This document shows positions 41,244 through 51,493 of a DNA stretch of 64,000 bases, piece by piece. The notes beneath the pieces are model-generated. The model was given only the letters and a program-made list of their open reading frames with translations, did no database searches and was not told the DNA's origin. Origin of the DNA: Xanthomonas sp. SI (lineage in GTDB: Bacteria; Pseudomonadota; Gammaproteobacteria; Xanthomonadales; Xanthomonadaceae); assembly GCF_014236855.1 (NCBI RefSeq), contig NZ_CP051261.1:3906001-3970000 (forward strand). The letters are read 5' to 3'. Both the position numbers and the translations under genes were made by a program. Within the stretch, counting starts at the first letter, position 1, and each line of letters starts with the position of its first letter.

Positions 41244-41636
41244 TTAGACGCGACGCTTTTTCGGCGGACGGCACCCGTTGTGCGGGATGGGCGTCACGTC
41301 GATGATGTTGGTGATCTTGTATCCGACGTTGTTCAACGAACGGACGGCGGACTCGCGACCCGGACCCGGGCCCTTGATGCGCACTTCCAGCGACTTCACG
41401 CCGTAGTCGAGCGCAGCGCGCCCGGCCTTTTCGGCGGCAACCTGCGCCGCGAACGGCGTGGACTTGCGCGAACCGCGGAAACCAGCGCCACCGGAGGTCG
41501 CCCAGGACAATGCATTGCCCTGACGGTCGGTGATGGTCACGATGGTGTTGTTGAACGAAGCGTGGACGTGGGCGACGCCGTCGGTGACGACGCGCTTGAT
41601 CTTCTTCTTGGTTTTTGATGCTGCGGGCTTAGCCAT
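41244..41636 (-). CDS. rpsK: 30S ribosomal protein S11
   Basis: The 130-residue protein has the basic N-terminal tail ([15 protein letters not shown]), the core [20 protein letters not shown] and the C-terminal [13 protein letters not shown] that reaches into the platform. It binds 16S rRNA near the E site and Shine-Dalgarno helix. Gaps are 9 bp to rpsM upstream and 14 bp to rpsD downstream, as expected inside an operon. Confidence 0.97.
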   Translation of the reverse strand: MAKPAASKTKKKIKRVVTDGVAHVHASFNNTIVTITDRQGNALSWATSGGAGFRGSRKSTPFAAQVAAEKAGRAALDYGVKSLEVRIKGPGPGRESAVRSLNNVGYKITNIIDVTPIPHNGCRPPKKRRV

Positions 41637-41645
41637 GTCTGTCCC

Positions 41646-42002
41646 TTACTTCCTGATCGCCTTGCGCGGGCCCTTGCGGGTGCGGGCGTTGGTGCGGGTG
41701 CGCTGACCACGCAGCGGCAGGCCACGACGATGACGCAGGCCGCGGTAGCAGCCCAGGTCCATCAGACGCTTGATGGCGATGCCCACTTCGCGACGCAGGT
41801 CGCCTTCGACGATGTACTTGCCGACTTCGAGGCGCAGGCGCTCGATTTCCGGTTCGGACAGGTCACGGATCTTGGTGGTCGAGGTCACGCCTGCGGCTTC
41901 GCAGACCTTCTTCGAACGGGTACGGCCGATGCCGAAAATGCTTTGCAACCCGACCCAGACGTGCTTCTGGGCTGGCAGGTTGACGCCTGCAATACGCGCC
42001 AT
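41646..42002 (-). CDS. rpsM: 30S ribosomal protein S13
   Basis: The 118-residue protein begins [20 protein letters not shown] and ends [18 protein letters not shown], as expected for S13, which contacts the 50S subunit and P-site tRNA in the 30S head. An in-frame ATG at 42041 adds 13 residues not found in S13 proteins. It heads the alpha operon, 340 bp downstream of secY, and no rpmJ lies in between. Confidence 0.97.
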   Translation of the reverse strand: MARIAGVNLPAQKHVWVGLQSIFGIGRTRSKKVCEAAGVTSTTKIRDLSEPEIERLRLEVGKYIVEGDLRREVGIAIKRLMDLGCYRGLRHRRGLPLRGQRTRTNARTRKGPRKAIRK

Positions 42003-42342
42003 GACGCGGTTCTCCAACTGAGTGATGGCCCGACGGCGCACTGTGGCGCCATCCGGCAGGATGGATCAAAAAGTGAACTTGTAAGTCTAGCAAGGTCTCG
42101 GGTTACATGGAAGCCCGTGGAACCTTTCGGTTCCGCAAGCCCGGCATGGGGAGTGTGCCCATGCTCCGGCGCCGGACGTCGTTGGCCAGGGTGAGGATCC
42201 ACCTCGGCCGCCCGCGCTACTCCAGCGCAGGACCACCACGTCGCACCCACGCACGAGACCGCTGCATGGGCCGCCCTTCAAGTGGGAAGACTGCGCCCGG
42301 GAACCGGGGGCGCCTTCACCGAAGGAAGTCAAATTATAGCAA
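42003..42342 (-). other. secY-rpsM spacer, hairpins and possible promoter, no rpmJ
   Basis: The 340-bp spacer has no gene; in particular no L36 (rpmJ) frame was found. It contains GGAACC-GAAA-GGTTCC as read on the minus strand (42119-42134, GNRA loop), GCATGGG/CCCATGC (42144-42164), and a minus-strand TATAAT at 42333-42338 just after the secY stop, with a poor -35. A second -10-like TAGACT lies nearer rpsM (about 42085-42090). The alpha operon may thus have its own promoter. Confidence 0.5.
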
Positions 42343-43713
42343 TCAACCGCGGGCGAAACCGCCGCCGCGCGAGCCACCCTTGAGGTTGGCCTTTTTCAAC
42401 AGGCTTTCGTACTGGTGCGACATCAGGTGTGCCTGGATCTGCGCAATGAAGTCCATCACCACCACGACCGCGATCAGCAGCGAGGTGCCGCCGAAATGGA
42501 ACGAGGTGCCGAGCTGCGCGCGCATGATTTCCGGCAACAGACACACGATCACCAGATACAGCGAGCCGGCAGCGGTCAACCGGGTCAGCACGCCGTCGAC
42601 GTAGTCGGCGGTGGCCTTGCCCGGACGGATACCCGGGATCAGCGCGCCGGACTTCTTCAGGTTGTCCGCTGTTTCCTGCGAGTTGAACACCAGCGCGGTA
42701 TAGAAGAAGGCGAAGCCGATGATCAGCGCAGCGAACACGATCATGTGCACCGGCTCGCCCGGGCCAAGCGCATTGGCGATGCGCTGCAGCCAGCTGCCGA
42801 AGGTGCTGTTGGAGGCGGCCTGGCCCGACCACATCGACAGCGTCGCCGGGAAGGCGAGGATGCTCGAGGCGAAGATCGGCGGAATCACGCCGGCCATGTT
42901 CAGCTTCAGCGGCAGGAACGAGGTCTGGTTCATGTACGCGTTACGGCCGCCTTGGCGCCGCGCGTAGTTCACCGTGATCCGCCGTTGCCCGCGCTCGACG
43001 AACACCACGAACAGGGTGAAGGCGAGGATGGTCAGCACGATCAGCAACAGCGATATGAAGCTCATGTTGCCGTCGCGGTAGGCTTCCACGGTCTGGATCG
43101 ACGCGGCCGGCAGCCCGGCGACGATGCCGGCGAAGATGATCAGCGACACGCCGTTGCCGATGCCGCGCTCGGTGACCTGCTCGCCGACCCACATCAGGAA
43201 GATGGTGCCGGCGGTCAGCGCGATCACCGCGGTGAGCACGAAGCCCATGCCCGGCGCGTACACCACCGGTGCGCCGCCGGGTGCAGTCTGGTTCTGCAGC
43301 GCCAGCGCGATACTGCCGCCCTGCACCACCGCCAGAAGCACCGCGCCGATGCGCGAATACTGGGTGATCTTGCGTCGGCCGGATTCGCCTTCCTTCTGCA
43401 TCGCCTTCAGCGACGGGAAGATGTGCGTGGCCAACTGGATCACGATCGATGCCGAGATGTACGGCATCACGTTCAGCGCGAAAATGCTGAAACGGTGCAG
43501 GGCGCCGCCCGAGAACATGTTGAACATGTCCACGATGCCGCCGCCCTGCGCCTGCATCAGCGCAAGCATGGCTTCGGGATTGACGCCCGGCACCGGCACG
43601 TAGCAGCCGATGCGGTAGACGATCAATGCGCCGAGAACGAACAACAGGCGCTGGCGAAGTTCCGTGAACTTGCCAAGCCCGCCGCCGAGGTTACCCATGC
43701 CAGCCTGCGCCAT
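42343..43713 (-). CDS. secY: Protein translocase subunit SecY
   Basis: The 456-residue protein has ten membrane helices. It shows [21 protein letters not shown] at helix 1, [23 protein letters not shown] for the plug/helix 2 region, and the cytosolic loops [11 protein letters not shown] and [16 protein letters not shown]. SecY forms the SecYEG channel for protein export and membrane insertion. The start at 43713 ([16 protein letters not shown]) is 7 bp after the rplO stop, whose own last bases supply the GGAG ribosome site, so secY is coupled to rplO. Confidence 0.96.
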   Translation of the reverse strand: MAQAGMGNLGGGLGKFTELRQRLLFVLGALIVYRIGCYVPVPGVNPEAMLALMQAQGGGIVDMFNMFSGGALHRFSIFALNVMPYISASIVIQLATHIFPSLKAMQKEGESGRRKITQYSRIGAVLLAVVQGGSIALALQNQTAPGGAPVVYAPGMGFVLTAVIALTAGTIFLMWVGEQVTERGIGNGVSLIIFAGIVAGLPAASIQTVEAYRDGNMSFISLLLIVLTILAFTLFVVFVERGQRRITVNYARRQGGRNAYMNQTSFLPLKLNMAGVIPPIFASSILAFPATLSMWSGQAASNSTFGSWLQRIANALGPGEPVHMIVFAALIIGFAFFYTALVFNSQETADNLKKSGALIPGIRPGKATADYVDGVLTRLTAAGSLYLVIVCLLPEIMRAQLGTSFHFGGTSLLIAVVVVMDFIAQIQAHLMSHQYESLLKKANLKGGSRGGGFARG

Positions 43714-43720
43714 CTGCGTG

Positions 43721-44164
43721 TTACTCCTGCACGCTGCCGCCGGCAGCTTCGATTGCCGCCTTGGCACCGGCGGTCGCGGCGATGCCCTTGAGCACGAACT
43801 TCTTGCTCAGCTCGCCCTTGAGGACGACCTTGGCCTTCTTCGCGGTGCTCGGGACCAGCTTCGCAGCGCGCAGCGCGGCGAAATCGATCTCGCCTTCCGG
43901 CAGGTTGTCGAGCTGGTAGGACAGCACTTCGGCGGTGTCCTTGGCCATCTTGGAACGGAAGCCGATCTTCGGCAGACGGCGCTGCATGGGGGTCTGGCCG
44001 CCTTCGAAGCCGGCCTTGATCTTGCCGCCGCCCTTGCGCGCGAACGAACCCTTGTGGCCGCGGCCGCAGGTCTTGCCCAGGCCCGAACCGATACCGCGAC
44101 CGACGCGGGTGCGCTCGGTACGCGCGCCTTCGGCGGGCTTCAGATCATTCAGATGCAAAGTCAT
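43721..44164 (-). CDS. rplO: 50S ribosomal protein L15
   Basis: The 147-residue protein starts [20 protein letters not shown] and has the glycine/basic-rich L15 extension ([17 protein letters not shown]) that threads into 23S rRNA. It is a late 50S assembly protein. It is 6 bp after rpmD and leads directly into secY. Confidence 0.97.
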   Translation of the reverse strand: MTLHLNDLKPAEGARTERTRVGRGIGSGLGKTCGRGHKGSFARKGGGKIKAGFEGGQTPMQRRLPKIGFRSKMAKDTAEVLSYQLDNLPEGEIDFAALRAAKLVPSTAKKAKVVLKGELSKKFVLKGIAATAGAKAAIEAAGGSVQE

Positions 44165-44170
44165 GGTCGC

Positions 44171-44362
44171 TTATTCCTCAACCTGGACGAGGTAATGAAC
44201 CTTGTTGATCAGGCCGCGTACCTGCGGGCTGTCCTTCAGTTCACGCACATCGTTGAGCTTGTTCAGGCCCAGCGCACGCACCGACAGGCGGTGACGCGAC
44301 TGGGTACCACGAAGGCCGCGCACCAGGCGCACCTTCACCGTCTTGTTGGACTCATTAGCCAT
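44171..44362 (-). CDS. rpmD: 50S ribosomal protein L30
   Basis: The 63-residue protein ([20 protein letters not shown], ending VHYLVQVEE) is a typical short bacterial L30 that sits on the 50S surface near 5S rRNA. Its start overlaps the rpsE stop by 8 bp, indicating translational coupling. Confidence 0.96.
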   Translation of the reverse strand: MANESNKTVKVRLVRGLRGTQSRHRLSVRALGLNKLNDVRELKDSPQVRGLINKVHYLVQVEE

Positions 44363-44900
44363 GGTTGAGTTCCTCCACCTTCTTGCCGCGCTTGGCCGCG
44401 ATGCGCGACGGCGACTGCATGTCTTCCAGGCCGCGCAGCGTGGCGCGCACCAGGTTGATCGGGTTGCGCGAACCGACGGCCTTGGCCAGCACGTTCTTGA
44501 CGCCGACCGCTTCCAGCACGGCGCGCATCGCGCCGCCGGCGATGACGCCGGTACCTTCCGAGGCGGGCATCATGAACACGCGCGCCGCACCGTGGCCGGA
44601 CTTCACCGGGTGCCACAGGGTGCCGTTGTTCAGATCGATGTTGAGCATGCCCTTGCGCGCATATTCCATCGACTTCTGGATCGCGACCGGCACTTCGCGC
44701 GCCTTGCCGTAACCGAAACCGATCTTGCCGTTGCCGTCGCCGACCACGGTCAGCGCGGTGAAGGTGAACTGGCGACCGCCCTTGACCGTCTTGCTGACGC
44801 GGTTGACCGCGACCAGCTTTTCGATCATGCCATCGTCGACTTTCTCTTCGCGGTTGCGGTCGCGATCACGACCCCGCGGTGCACGCTGTTCTTCAGCCAT
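44355..44900 (-). CDS. rpsE: 30S ribosomal protein S5
   Basis: The 181-residue protein has an acidic/basic N-terminal extension ([19 protein letters not shown]), the dsRNA-binding S5 domain ([20 protein letters not shown]) and the C-terminal domain ([20 protein letters not shown]). S5 contributes to accuracy and helicase action at the mRNA entry channel. The start at 44900 fits the family; an ATG at 45017 would extend into the hairpin-rich spacer. Confidence 0.97.
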   Translation of the reverse strand: MAEEQRAPRGRDRDRNREEKVDDGMIEKLVAVNRVSKTVKGGRQFTFTALTVVGDGNGKIGFGYGKAREVPVAIQKSMEYARKGMLNIDLNNGTLWHPVKSGHGAARVFMMPASEGTGVIAGGAMRAVLEAVGVKNVLAKAVGSRNPINLVRATLRGLEDMQSPSRIAAKRGKKVEELNHG

Positions 44901-45057
44901 TGTGTATTCCTTGGTAGTTGAAAGATTTACGGCTTGCATGCCGCTTGTAGTTGTTGACTGGAACCGTGTTCCCCGGACGCGCGCAAAAGGCGCGCCAAGG
45001 TCCGATGCAGCCCGCATCGGCAGGTCGGGCGCGGCGTGGACGCCGCTCCCGCAAGGA
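44901..45057 (-). other. rplR-rpsE spacer with three tight hairpins
   Basis: Within this 157-bp spacer lie GCGCGC-AAAAG-GCGCGC (44979-44995), CCGATGC-AGCCC-GCATCGG (45002-45020) and GCGGCGT-GG-ACGCCGC (45031-45046). All are perfect and none has a T-run. No gene is present. Confidence 0.55.
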
Positions 45058-45417
45058 TCAGAACTGCAGGCCGCCTTCGCGCGCGGCGTCGGCCAGCGCC
45101 TTGATGCGGCCGTGGTAGCGGTAGCCCGAGCGGTCGAAAGCGACCTTCTCGATGCCCGCGGCCTTGGCGCGCTCGGCGATCAGCTTGCCGACCTTGACGG
45201 CCGCCTCGCTGTTCTTGCCGCTCTTCAGGCCGTCCTTGACGTCGGCCTGCAGGGTGTTCGCCGCAGCGATCACCTTGGAGCCGTCGGCAGTGAAGACCTG
45301 CGCGTACAGGTGCTGACCGGTGCGCAGCACCGACAGGCGCGCGACGCCGAGTTCGCGGATGTGCGCACGGGTCGACTTGGCGCGACGCAGGCGGGCGATG
45401 TTCTTGTTGATGGTCAT
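45058..45417 (-). CDS. rplR: 50S ribosomal protein L18
   Basis: The 119-residue protein ([20 protein letters not shown], ending [21 protein letters not shown]) is L18, which binds 5S rRNA in the central protuberance. It lies 88 bp after rplF; that gap has an 11-bp inverted repeat with one mismatch (45461-45490). Confidence 0.97.
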   Translation of the reverse strand: MTINKNIARLRRAKSTRAHIRELGVARLSVLRTGQHLYAQVFTADGSKVIAAANTLQADVKDGLKSGKNSEAAVKVGKLIAERAKAAGIEKVAFDRSGYRYHGRIKALADAAREGGLQF

Positions 45418-45505
45418 GTCTGTGTCCTACGGAAGCTGAAGGAAGCGGGGCTTTTCGTTTGGGAGCCCGGCGATGGACGGCCGGACTCCCAGCGGATGGG
45501 CCTAC

Positions 45506-46033
45506 TTAGGCCTTCTTGGCTTCCTTGCGAATGATGGCTTCACCGGCGTACTTCACACCCTTGCCCTTGTAGGGCTCCGGCGGACGGAAACCGCGGATCT
45601 TGGCGGCGACTTCGCCGACGCGCTGCTTGTCGGCGCCCTGCACCACGATCTCGGTCTGAGTCGGGGCGGTCAGGGTGATGCCTTCCGGCGCCTTGAACAC
45701 GACCGGGTGCGAGAAACCGAGCGCCAGGCTCAGATCCTTGCCCTGCATCGTGGCGCGGTAACCGACGCCGACCAGCTCGAGCTTGCGTTCGAAGCCTTCG
45801 GACACGCCGTGCACCATGTTCGCCAGGATCGCGCGGACGGTACCGGTGATGGCGATCTGCGACGGGTCGTTCGCCGACAGCGTGGCGACACCGTTTTCCT
45901 GGTTGATTTCGACGCCAGCCGGCTTGATCAGCGACAGGGTACCCTTCGGGCCCTTGACGCTCACCAGCTCGGGCTGGACATTCAGTTCGACGCCCTTCGG
46001 GAGGGAAATCGGCTTCTTGGCTACGCGGGACAT
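45506..46033 (-). CDS. rplF: 50S ribosomal protein L6
   Basis: The 175-residue protein has two homologous L6 domains and begins [20 protein letters not shown], with the C-terminal signature [23 protein letters not shown]. It binds the sarcin-ricin region, where EF-G and EF-Tu dock. It follows rpsH by 16 bp. Confidence 0.97.
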   Translation of the reverse strand: MSRVAKKPISLPKGVELNVQPELVSVKGPKGTLSLIKPAGVEINQENGVATLSANDPSQIAITGTVRAILANMVHGVSEGFERKLELVGVGYRATMQGKDLSLALGFSHPVVFKAPEGITLTAPTQTEIVVQGADKQRVGEVAAKIRGFRPPEPYKGKGVKYAGEAIIRKEAKKA

Positions 46034-46049
46034 TTACTTACTCCTTCCC

Positions 46050-46448
46050 TTAGGCCACGAAGCACAGGACTTCGCCACCGACGCCGGCCTGACGGGCCTG
46101 CGCATCGGTCATGATGCCCTTGGACGTGGAAATGATGGCAACGCCCAGGCCGCCGAGAACCTTCGGCAGTTCGGCCTTACCGCGGTACTGACGCAGACCC
46201 GAACGGGACACGCGCTTGAGCGTATCGATGACCGGACGGCCCTCGAAATACTTCAGCACGATTTCCAGCTCGGACTTGTTGTTCTCGATCGGGTTGACGC
46301 GCAGGTCGCCGATATAGCCTTCGGCCTTCAGCACTTCTGCGATCGCTACCTTGATCTTGGAGGACGGCATTTTCACCGTCGGCTTGCCAACCGCGGCCGC
46401 ATTCTTGATGCGGACCAGCAGGTCGGCGATGGGATCAGTCATGCTCAT
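46050..46448 (-). CDS. rpsH: 30S ribosomal protein S8
   Basis: The 132-residue protein ([20 protein letters not shown], then [21 protein letters not shown]) is S8, a primary 16S rRNA binder in the platform. In E. coli it represses the spc operon by binding rplE mRNA. I chose the ATG at 46448; MTDPIADLL at 46442 is also possible. Unusually, it is separated from rpsN by 259 bp containing a T-tailed hairpin and a TATAAT box. Confidence 0.96.
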   Translation of the reverse strand: MSMTDPIADLLVRIKNAAAVGKPTVKMPSSKIKVAIAEVLKAEGYIGDLRVNPIENNKSELEIVLKYFEGRPVIDTLKRVSRSGLRQYRGKAELPKVLGGLGVAIISTSKGIMTDAQARQAGVGGEVLCFVA

Positions 46449-46599
46449 GGTGTCTACCTTTGAGTGCACCGATATCCGCTTTCGCGAAAATCTTGTGATG
46501 TGAAGCTGTGGAATGAAGCGGTGATATGCAGCGTGAAGCGTCCTGGAGAAGGCCAGGGCCTACCGCGACTCGCCCTGCTAGGCGCAGGCAAGGAGCGGG

Positions 46600-46605
46600 A
46601 TTATA
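46600..46605 (-). promoter_or_regulatory. -10-like TATAAT between rpsN and rpsH
   Basis: A perfect TATAAT on the minus strand follows directly after the T-run of the internal terminator and lies about 150 bp upstream of rpsH. The 17-bp-spaced -35 falls inside the terminator stem and is poor. It may restart transcription of rpsH and the genes downstream. Confidence 0.4.
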
Positions 46606-46607
46606 CG

Positions 46608-46633
46608 ACAAAAAGTCCGACTTGCGTCGGACT
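46608..46633 (-). terminator. Intrinsic terminator-like hairpin inside the spc operon
   Basis: On the minus strand AGTCCGAC-GCAA-GTCGGACT is an 8-bp perfect stem with a GNRA loop followed by a T5 run (46609-46613 and adjoining). It is located between rpsN and rpsH, so transcription from P-S10 would be partly or fully ended before S8. Two more hairpins lie upstream, at 46652-46667 (GGGCGG-GCGA-CCGCCC) and 46676-46693. Confidence 0.75.
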
Positions 46634-46707
46634 CGTTGACGGAACAGCAAACGGGCGGGCGACCGCCCTGCCCCGGGCTCCGCGAACGGAGCCGGGACCG
46701 CCGGTTG

Positions 46708-47013
46708 TTACCAGCTGGCCTTGCGCAGGCCCGGCACGTCGCCGTTCATCGTCGCCTTGCGCAGCATGTTGCGGCCGAGGCCGAACTTGCGGTACACGGC
46801 GCGCGGACGACCGGACAGCTCGCAACGGGTGCGCTGGCGGCTCGGCGACGAATCGCGCGGCAGCTTCTGCAGCTTGACCACCGCGTCAGCCTTCTCGTCG
46901 TAGGACGAGCTGTCGGCGGCGATGATCTTCTTCAGCGCGTCGCGCTTGTCGGCGAACTTCTTCGCCAGCTTCTTCCGCTTGATGTCGCGGTTGACCATGG
47001 AGGTCTTTGCCAT
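46708..47013 (-). CDS. rpsN: 30S ribosomal protein S14 (zinc-independent form)
   Basis: The 101-residue protein ([20 protein letters not shown], ending [13 protein letters not shown]) is the long S14 form without the CxxC pairs of the zinc-binding version, as usual in gammaproteobacteria. It sits in the 30S head. The ATG at 47013 matches the family. It follows rplE across a spacer carrying a GGGATTC/GAATCCC-type repeat. Confidence 0.97.
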   Translation of the reverse strand: MAKTSMVNRDIKRKKLAKKFADKRDALKKIIAADSSSYDEKADAVVKLQKLPRDSSPSRQRTRCELSGRPRAVYRKFGLGRNMLRKATMNGDVPGLRKASW

Positions 47014-47024
47014 CTGTAAATCCT

Positions 47025-47115
47025 CGGGATTCGAGATTGGGGATTGGAGAGTCACAGGAGCCGGGACGTGGTGGGCAGCGCCCTTCCAATCCCGGATCCC
47101 GAACCCCGAATCCCG
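47025..47115. repeat. GGGATTCG/ATCCCG-type imperfect inverted repeat
   Basis: Degenerate GGGATTG-like units on the left arm (47025-47047) face complementary ATCCCG/GAATCCC units on the right arm (47086-47115), with a GC-rich centre. Such GGGATT/GGGAAT heptad arrays are common between Xanthomonas genes. It fills the whole rplE-rpsN spacer, and a relative is present at 55099-55165. Confidence 0.6.
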
Positions 47116-47123
47116 GCTGTCAA

Positions 47124-47666
47124 TCAGTTACGGAACGGGAACTTGAACGCTTCGAGCAACGCCTTCGCTTCGGCGTCGGTCTTGGCGGTGGTGGTGATGG
47201 CGATATCCATGCCGCGGATCGCATCGACGGCGTCGAAGTCGATTTCCGGGAAGATGATCTGTTCCTTCACACCCATGTTGAAGTTGCCGCGACCGTCGAA
47301 GGAGCGACCGGACACACCACGGAAGTCGCGCACGCGCGGCAGCGAGATGTTGATCAGGCGATCCAGGAACTCGTACATCTTGGCGCGACGCAGCGTGGTC
47401 TTGCAGCCGATCGGCCAGCCATCGCGGATCTTGAACGACGCCACCGAGATACGCGACTTGGTGACGACCGGCTTCTGGCCGGAGACCTTGGCCATGTCGG
47501 CCACGGCGTTTTCCAGGATCTTCTTGTTCGTCGCCGCCTCGCCCACGCCCATGTTCAGGGTGACCTTGACCAGCTTCGGCACTTGCATCGGATTGGTGTA
47601 ACCGAACTTCTTCATCAGAGCCGGTACCACTTCTTCCTTGTAGATCTTTTCGAGACGGGAATTCAT
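47124..47666 (-). CDS. rplE: 50S ribosomal protein L5
   Basis: The 180-residue protein ([20 protein letters not shown], then [29 protein letters not shown] in overlapping segments) is L5, which carries 5S rRNA and contacts P-site tRNA. It is 11 bp after rplX. In E. coli the S8 target of the spc operon lies at this gene's start; whether a similar site exists here was not tested. Confidence 0.97.
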   Translation of the reverse strand: MNSRLEKIYKEEVVPALMKKFGYTNPMQVPKLVKVTLNMGVGEAATNKKILENAVADMAKVSGQKPVVTKSRISVASFKIRDGWPIGCKTTLRRAKMYEFLDRLINISLPRVRDFRGVSGRSFDGRGNFNMGVKEQIIFPEIDFDAVDAIRGMDIAITTTAKTDAEAKALLEAFKFPFRN

Positions 47667-47677
47667 TGTGTCATTCC

Positions 47678-47995
47678 TCAGGCGTCGAGCGCCTCACCGC
47701 TGGAGCGGAACACACGCAGTTTGCGTCCATCCTCCAGCACCTTGAAGCCAACGCGCTCGCCCTTGCCCGTTGCCGGGTTGACGATCGCCACGTTGGAAAT
47801 ATGGATCGACGCTTCACGCTCGACCACGCCGCCGGCAACGCCTGCCTGCGGGTTCGGCTTGGTATGGCGCTTGACGATGTTCGCGTTGGAGACGATCACC
47901 CGATCGCCGTCGACGCGGACGATTTCGCCCTGCTTGCCCTTGTCCTTGCCGGTAGTGACGACAACCTGGTCGCCCTTCTTGATACGGTTAGCCAT
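47678..47995 (-). CDS. rplX: 50S ribosomal protein L24
   Basis: The 105-residue protein has an N-terminal KOW motif ([20 protein letters not shown]) and the [22 protein letters not shown] end of L24. It initiates 50S assembly near the tunnel exit. It lies 15 bp after rplN. Confidence 0.97.
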   Translation of the reverse strand: MANRIKKGDQVVVTTGKDKGKQGEIVRVDGDRVIVSNANIVKRHTKPNPQAGVAGGVVEREASIHISNVAIVNPATGKGERVGFKVLEDGRKLRVFRSSGEALDA

Positions 47996-48010
47996 GTGTA
48001 TGTCCTCCGC

Positions 48011-48379
48011 TCACAGCACTTCAGGAGCGAGCGAGACGATCTTCATGAACTTCTCGGAACGCAGCTCGCGGGTAACAGGCCCGAAGATGCGCGTGCCGAT
48101 CGGCTCCTGCTTGTTGTTGAGCAACACCGCAGCGTTGCCGTCGAAGCGGATCAGCGAACCGTCGGGACGACGCACACCCTTGCGGGTACGCACCACGACG
48201 GCGTCGTAGACTTCGCCCTTCTTGACCTTGCCGCGCGGGATCGCGTCCTTGACGGTGACCTTGATGATGTCGCCAATGTGCGCGTAGCGGCGCTTGGAGC
48301 CGCCGAGCACCTTGATGCACATCACTTCCTTGGCACCGGAGTTATCGGCGACATCGAGGTAGCTCTGCATCTGGATCAT
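48011..48379 (-). CDS. rplN: 50S ribosomal protein L14
   Basis: The 122-residue protein ([20 protein letters not shown], ending [14 protein letters not shown]) is L14, part of the intersubunit bridge region on the 50S. It lies 14 bp after rpsQ and has normal length. Confidence 0.97.
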
Positions 48380-48393
48380 GATTCAGATCTCCC

Positions 48394-48663
48394 TTATTCG
48401 GCCGAACGGGTGACGATTTCAACCACCCGCCAGTTCTTGGTCTTGGACAGCGGCGCAATCTCGGTCACGCGCACGACATCGCCTTCGTTGCAGGCGTTGT
48501 CGGCGTCGTGGGCGTGGAGCTTGGTCGAGCGCTTGATGTACTTGCCGTACAGCGCATGCTTGACCTGACGCTCCACCAGCACGGTGACGGTCTTGTCCAT
48601 CTTGTTGCTGACGACGCGGCCTTCGACCGTGCGCAGCGTCTTGCTTTCGTTAGTGTCGCTCAT
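48394..48663 (-). CDS. rpsQ: 30S ribosomal protein S17
   Basis: The 89-residue protein ([20 protein letters not shown]) has the OB fold of S17 ([20 protein letters not shown]). I start it at 48663, because the ATG nine bases earlier touches its ribosome site (AAGGATG), leaving no spacing. It follows rpmC by 11 bp. Confidence 0.95.
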   Translation of the reverse strand: MSDTNESKTLRTVEGRVVSNKMDKTVTVLVERQVKHALYGKYIKRSTKLHAHDADNACNEGDVVRVTEIAPLSKTKNWRVVEIVTRSAE

Positions 48664-48674
48664 GGCGGCCATCC

Positions 48675-48860
48675 TTACTTCGTGCTGCCGATCAGGTACT
48701 TCACGCGAGCAATCTCGCGGCGCACCCGGCGGGTTTCGTGGGTCTTCGGCAGCTGCCCGGTGACCTGCTGCATGCGTAGGGCGAACTGCTCCTTGCGCAG
48801 ATCGGTCAGGTGCACCTTCAGATCGTCAGCCGACTTCTCGCGGAGTTGTTTGATGTCCAT
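48675..48860 (-). CDS. rpmC: 50S ribosomal protein L29
   Basis: The 61-residue protein ([20 protein letters not shown]) is the two-helix L29 located at the tunnel exit, where trigger factor and SRP dock near L23. Its first base overlaps the last base of the rplP stop. Confidence 0.97.
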   Translation of the reverse strand: MDIKQLREKSADDLKVHLTDLRKEQFALRMQQVTGQLPKTHETRRVRREIARVKYLIGSTK

Positions 48861-49273
48861 CAGCGTACCGTCCGAGTCACGAAGGTGGTGGTCACCGAAA
48901 GCTTGGCGGCGGCCAGGCGGAACGCCTCGCGCGCGATATCTTCGCCGACACCTTCGATTTCATAGATCATGCGACCGGGCTGGATCTGGGCGACCCAGTA
49001 CTCGACGTTGCCCTTACCGGAGCCCATTCGCACTTCGATCGGCTTCTTGGTGATCGGCTTGTCCGGGAACACGCGGATCCACATCTTGCCGCCGCGCTTG
49101 ACGTAGCGGCTGATCGAGCGGCGCGCCGCTTCGATCTGGCGCGCGGTCAGCTGACCGTGCGCGGTGGCCTTCAGCCCGTACTCGCCGAAGCTGACGGCGT
49201 TGCCGCTCCACGCCAGGCCGTCGTTACGGCCCTTGTGCATCTTGCGGTATTTGGTTCGCTTGGGTTGCAACAT
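48860..49273 (-). CDS. rplP: 50S ribosomal protein L16
   Basis: The 137-residue protein ([20 protein letters not shown], with [20 protein letters not shown]) is L16, which organises the A site of the 50S. The Arg that is hydroxylated in E. coli L16 lies in a conserved region ([13 protein letters not shown]). It overlaps rpmC by one base and follows rpsC by 5 bp. Confidence 0.97.
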   Translation of the reverse strand: MLQPKRTKYRKMHKGRNDGLAWSGNAVSFGEYGLKATAHGQLTARQIEAARRSISRYVKRGGKMWIRVFPDKPITKKPIEVRMGSGKGNVEYWVAQIQPGRMIYEIEGVGEDIAREAFRLAAAKLSVTTTFVTRTVR

Positions 49274-49278
49274 TGCCG

Positions 49279-50013
49279 TTACCTCGCTTCACGAGCCGGA
49301 CGCGACGGACGGTCACCACGGTCGCCGCGATCGTTACGATCGTTGCGCGGGGAATCGTCCTGCTTTTCCTGGCCAACCTGGGAGAAATCGAAGATCTCGC
49401 CCTTGTAGATCCACACCTTGATGCCGATGATGCCGTAGGTCGTCTTGGCTTCAGCGAAGCCATAGTCGATGTCGGCACGCAGCGTATGCAGCGGCACGCG
49501 GCCCTCGCGGTACCACTCGGAACGGGCGATTTCCGCACCGTTCAAGCGGCCAGCGACGTTGACCTTGATGCCCAGGGCACCCAGGCGCATCGCGTTGCCG
49601 ACCGAGCGCTTCATCGCGCGGCGGAACATGATGCGACGCTCCAGCTGCTGCGCGATCGACTCGGCGACCAGCTGCGCATCCAGCTCCGGCTTGCGCACTT
49701 CGGTGACGTTGATGTGGGCGGGGACGCCCATCATCTCGCTCACTTCCTTGCGCAGCTTCTCGATGTCCTCACCGCGCTTGCCGATCACCACGCCCGGACG
49801 GGCGGTGTGGATCGTCACACGCGCGGTCTTGGCCGGACGCTCGATCAGGATCTTGCTGATGCCCGCCTGCGCCAATTTCTTGCGCAGCATTTCGCGAACC
49901 TTGAGGTCGGCTGCCAGGTAACCGGCAAACTCGCCCTTGTTGGCGTACCACTTGGAATTCCAGTCCTTGGAGACACCCAAGCGGATTCCAATCGGATGAA
50001 CTTTATGACCCAT
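49279..50013 (-). CDS. rpsC: 30S ribosomal protein S3
   Basis: The 244-residue protein has the KH domain ([19 protein letters not shown]) and the S3 C-terminal domain ([20 protein letters not shown]). It has a charged tail of Asp/Arg repeats ([20 protein letters not shown]) longer than in E. coli. S3 lines the mRNA entry channel. It lies 18 bp after rplV. Confidence 0.97.
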   Translation of the reverse strand: MGHKVHPIGIRLGVSKDWNSKWYANKGEFAGYLAADLKVREMLRKKLAQAGISKILIERPAKTARVTIHTARPGVVIGKRGEDIEKLRKEVSEMMGVPAHINVTEVRKPELDAQLVAESIAQQLERRIMFRRAMKRSVGNAMRLGALGIKVNVAGRLNGAEIARSEWYREGRVPLHTLRADIDYGFAEAKTTYGIIGIKVWIYKGEIFDFSQVGQEKQDDSPRNDRNDRGDRGDRPSRPAREAR

Positions 50014-50031
50014 CGTCTTTTCCTTTCCGCT

Positions 50032-50367
50032 TTACTTGGCGGCGCCCACAACCACAGTGATGTGGCTGGTGCGCTTGAGGATGCGGGTACCGCGGCCTTT
50101 CGCCCGCGCCATGAAACGCTTCAGGGTCGGACCTTCATCAACCATGATGGTCTTGACCTTCAGCTCGTCGACATCCGCGCCCTGGTTGTTCTCGGCATTG
50201 GCGATCGCCGACTCCACCACCTTCTTGATCAGGTGGGCAGCCTTCTTATCCGAGAACTTCAGCAGGTTGACCGCCCGCTCGGCGGAAAGACCGCGCACCT
50301 GGTCGGCGACCAGGCGGGCCTTCTGCGGGGAGATGCGCGCAGTGCGCAGGATTGCTTTCGCTTCCAT
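50032..50367 (-). CDS. rplV: 50S ribosomal protein L22
   Basis: The 111-residue protein ([20 protein letters not shown]) includes the long beta-hairpin that reaches into the exit tunnel ([20 protein letters not shown]). I choose the ATG at 50367, because AAGGAG is then eight bases upstream; the ATG at 50373 would be only two bases from it. The same leader sequence precedes rplD. Confidence 0.95.
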   Translation of the reverse strand: MEAKAILRTARISPQKARLVADQVRGLSAERAVNLLKFSDKKAAHLIKKVVESAIANAENNQGADVDELKVKTIMVDEGPTLKRFMARAKGRGTRILKRTSHITVVVGAAK

Positions 50368-50379
50368 CGTCATCTCTCC

Positions 50380-50649
50380 TTACCGGCTCGACTTCTTGTC
50401 GCCACCGTGACCCTTGAAGGTCCGGGTGACGGCAAATTCGCCGAGCTTGTGGCCGACCATGTTCTCGTTGACGAGCACCGGAACGTGGTTCTTGCCGTTG
50501 TGCACGGCGATGGTGAAACCCACCATCTCCGGCAGGATCATCGAGCGACGCGACCAGGTCTTGATCGGACGCTTGCTGCCGGCCGCGGCCTCCACCTTCT
50601 TGACGAGGTGGTGATCGACGAACGGGCCTTTCTTGAGTGAACGTGCCAT
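50380..50649 (-). CDS. rpsS: 30S ribosomal protein S19
   Basis: The 89-residue protein ([20 protein letters not shown], with [21 protein letters not shown]) is S19 of the 30S head, forming a complex with S13. It is 6 bp after rplB. Confidence 0.97.
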   Translation of the reverse strand: MARSLKKGPFVDHHLVKKVEAAAGSKRPIKTWSRRSMILPEMVGFTIAVHNGKNHVPVLVNENMVGHKLGEFAVTRTFKGHGGDKKSSR

Positions 50650-50655
50650 GGTCGA

Positions 50656-51483
50656 TTAGCCCCTACGATCGCGGACGATGAATTGTTCGGTGCGCTTGTT
50701 ATGGCGCGTCTTGTAACCCTTGGTCGGCACACCCCAGGGGGTGACCGGATGCGGATTACCCTGACCGGCCTTCGCCTCACCACCACCGTGCGGGTGATCG
50801 ACGGGGTTCATGGCCGCACCGCGAACGGTCGGACGCACGCCGCGCCAGCGCTTGGCGCCTGCCTTGCCCAGCTTCTCGAGGTTGTGCTCGTCGTTGCCGA
50901 CTTCGCCGATGGTGGCGCGGCACTCGACCGGCACCTTGCGCATTTCGCCGGAGCGAAGACGCAGGGTGGCGTAGATGCCTTCACGCGCGACCAGCTGCAC
51001 CGCGGCGCCGGCAGCGCGCGCGATCTGCGCGCCCTTGCCCGGCTTCAGCTCGATGCCGTGCACCGTCGTACCGACCGGGATGTTGCGCAGCGGCAGGGTG
51101 TTGCCGGTCTTGATCGGCGCATCCGAACCCGCGATCACCTGGTCGCCGGCCTTCAGGCCCTTCGGCGCGATGATGTAGCGGCGCTCGCCGTCGGCGTAGC
51201 ACAGCAGGGCGATATGGGCGGTGCGGTTCGGATCGTATTCGATCCGCTCCACGCGCGCCGGAATGCCTTCCTTGTTGCGCTTGAAGTCGATCAGGCGGTA
51301 ATGCTGCTTGTGGCCACCGCCGACGTGACGGGTGGTGATGCGGCCATGGTGGTTACGACCACCGGACTTGCTCTGCGGCTCCAGCAGCGCTGCATGCGGA
51401 GCGCCCTTGTGCAGATCGGGCGTGACCACGCGCACGGCCGAACGACGGCCGGGAGAAGTGGGTTTGAATTTCATCAATGGCAT
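50656..51483 (-). CDS. rplB: 50S ribosomal protein L2
   Basis: The 275-residue protein ([20 protein letters not shown]) has the L2 core ([20 protein letters not shown]) and the conserved C-terminal [20 protein letters not shown], whose His is important for peptidyl-transferase function. It lies 10 bp after rplW. Confidence 0.98.
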   Translation of the reverse strand: MPLMKFKPTSPGRRSAVRVVTPDLHKGAPHAALLEPQSKSGGRNHHGRITTRHVGGGHKQHYRLIDFKRNKEGIPARVERIEYDPNRTAHIALLCYADGERRYIIAPKGLKAGDQVIAGSDAPIKTGNTLPLRNIPVGTTVHGIELKPGKGAQIARAAGAAVQLVAREGIYATLRLRSGEMRKVPVECRATIGEVGNDEHNLEKLGKAGAKRWRGVRPTVRGAAMNPVDHPHGGGEAKAGQGNPHPVTPWGVPTKGYKTRHNKRTEQFIVRDRRG

Positions 51484-51493
51484 GGGATGGACC

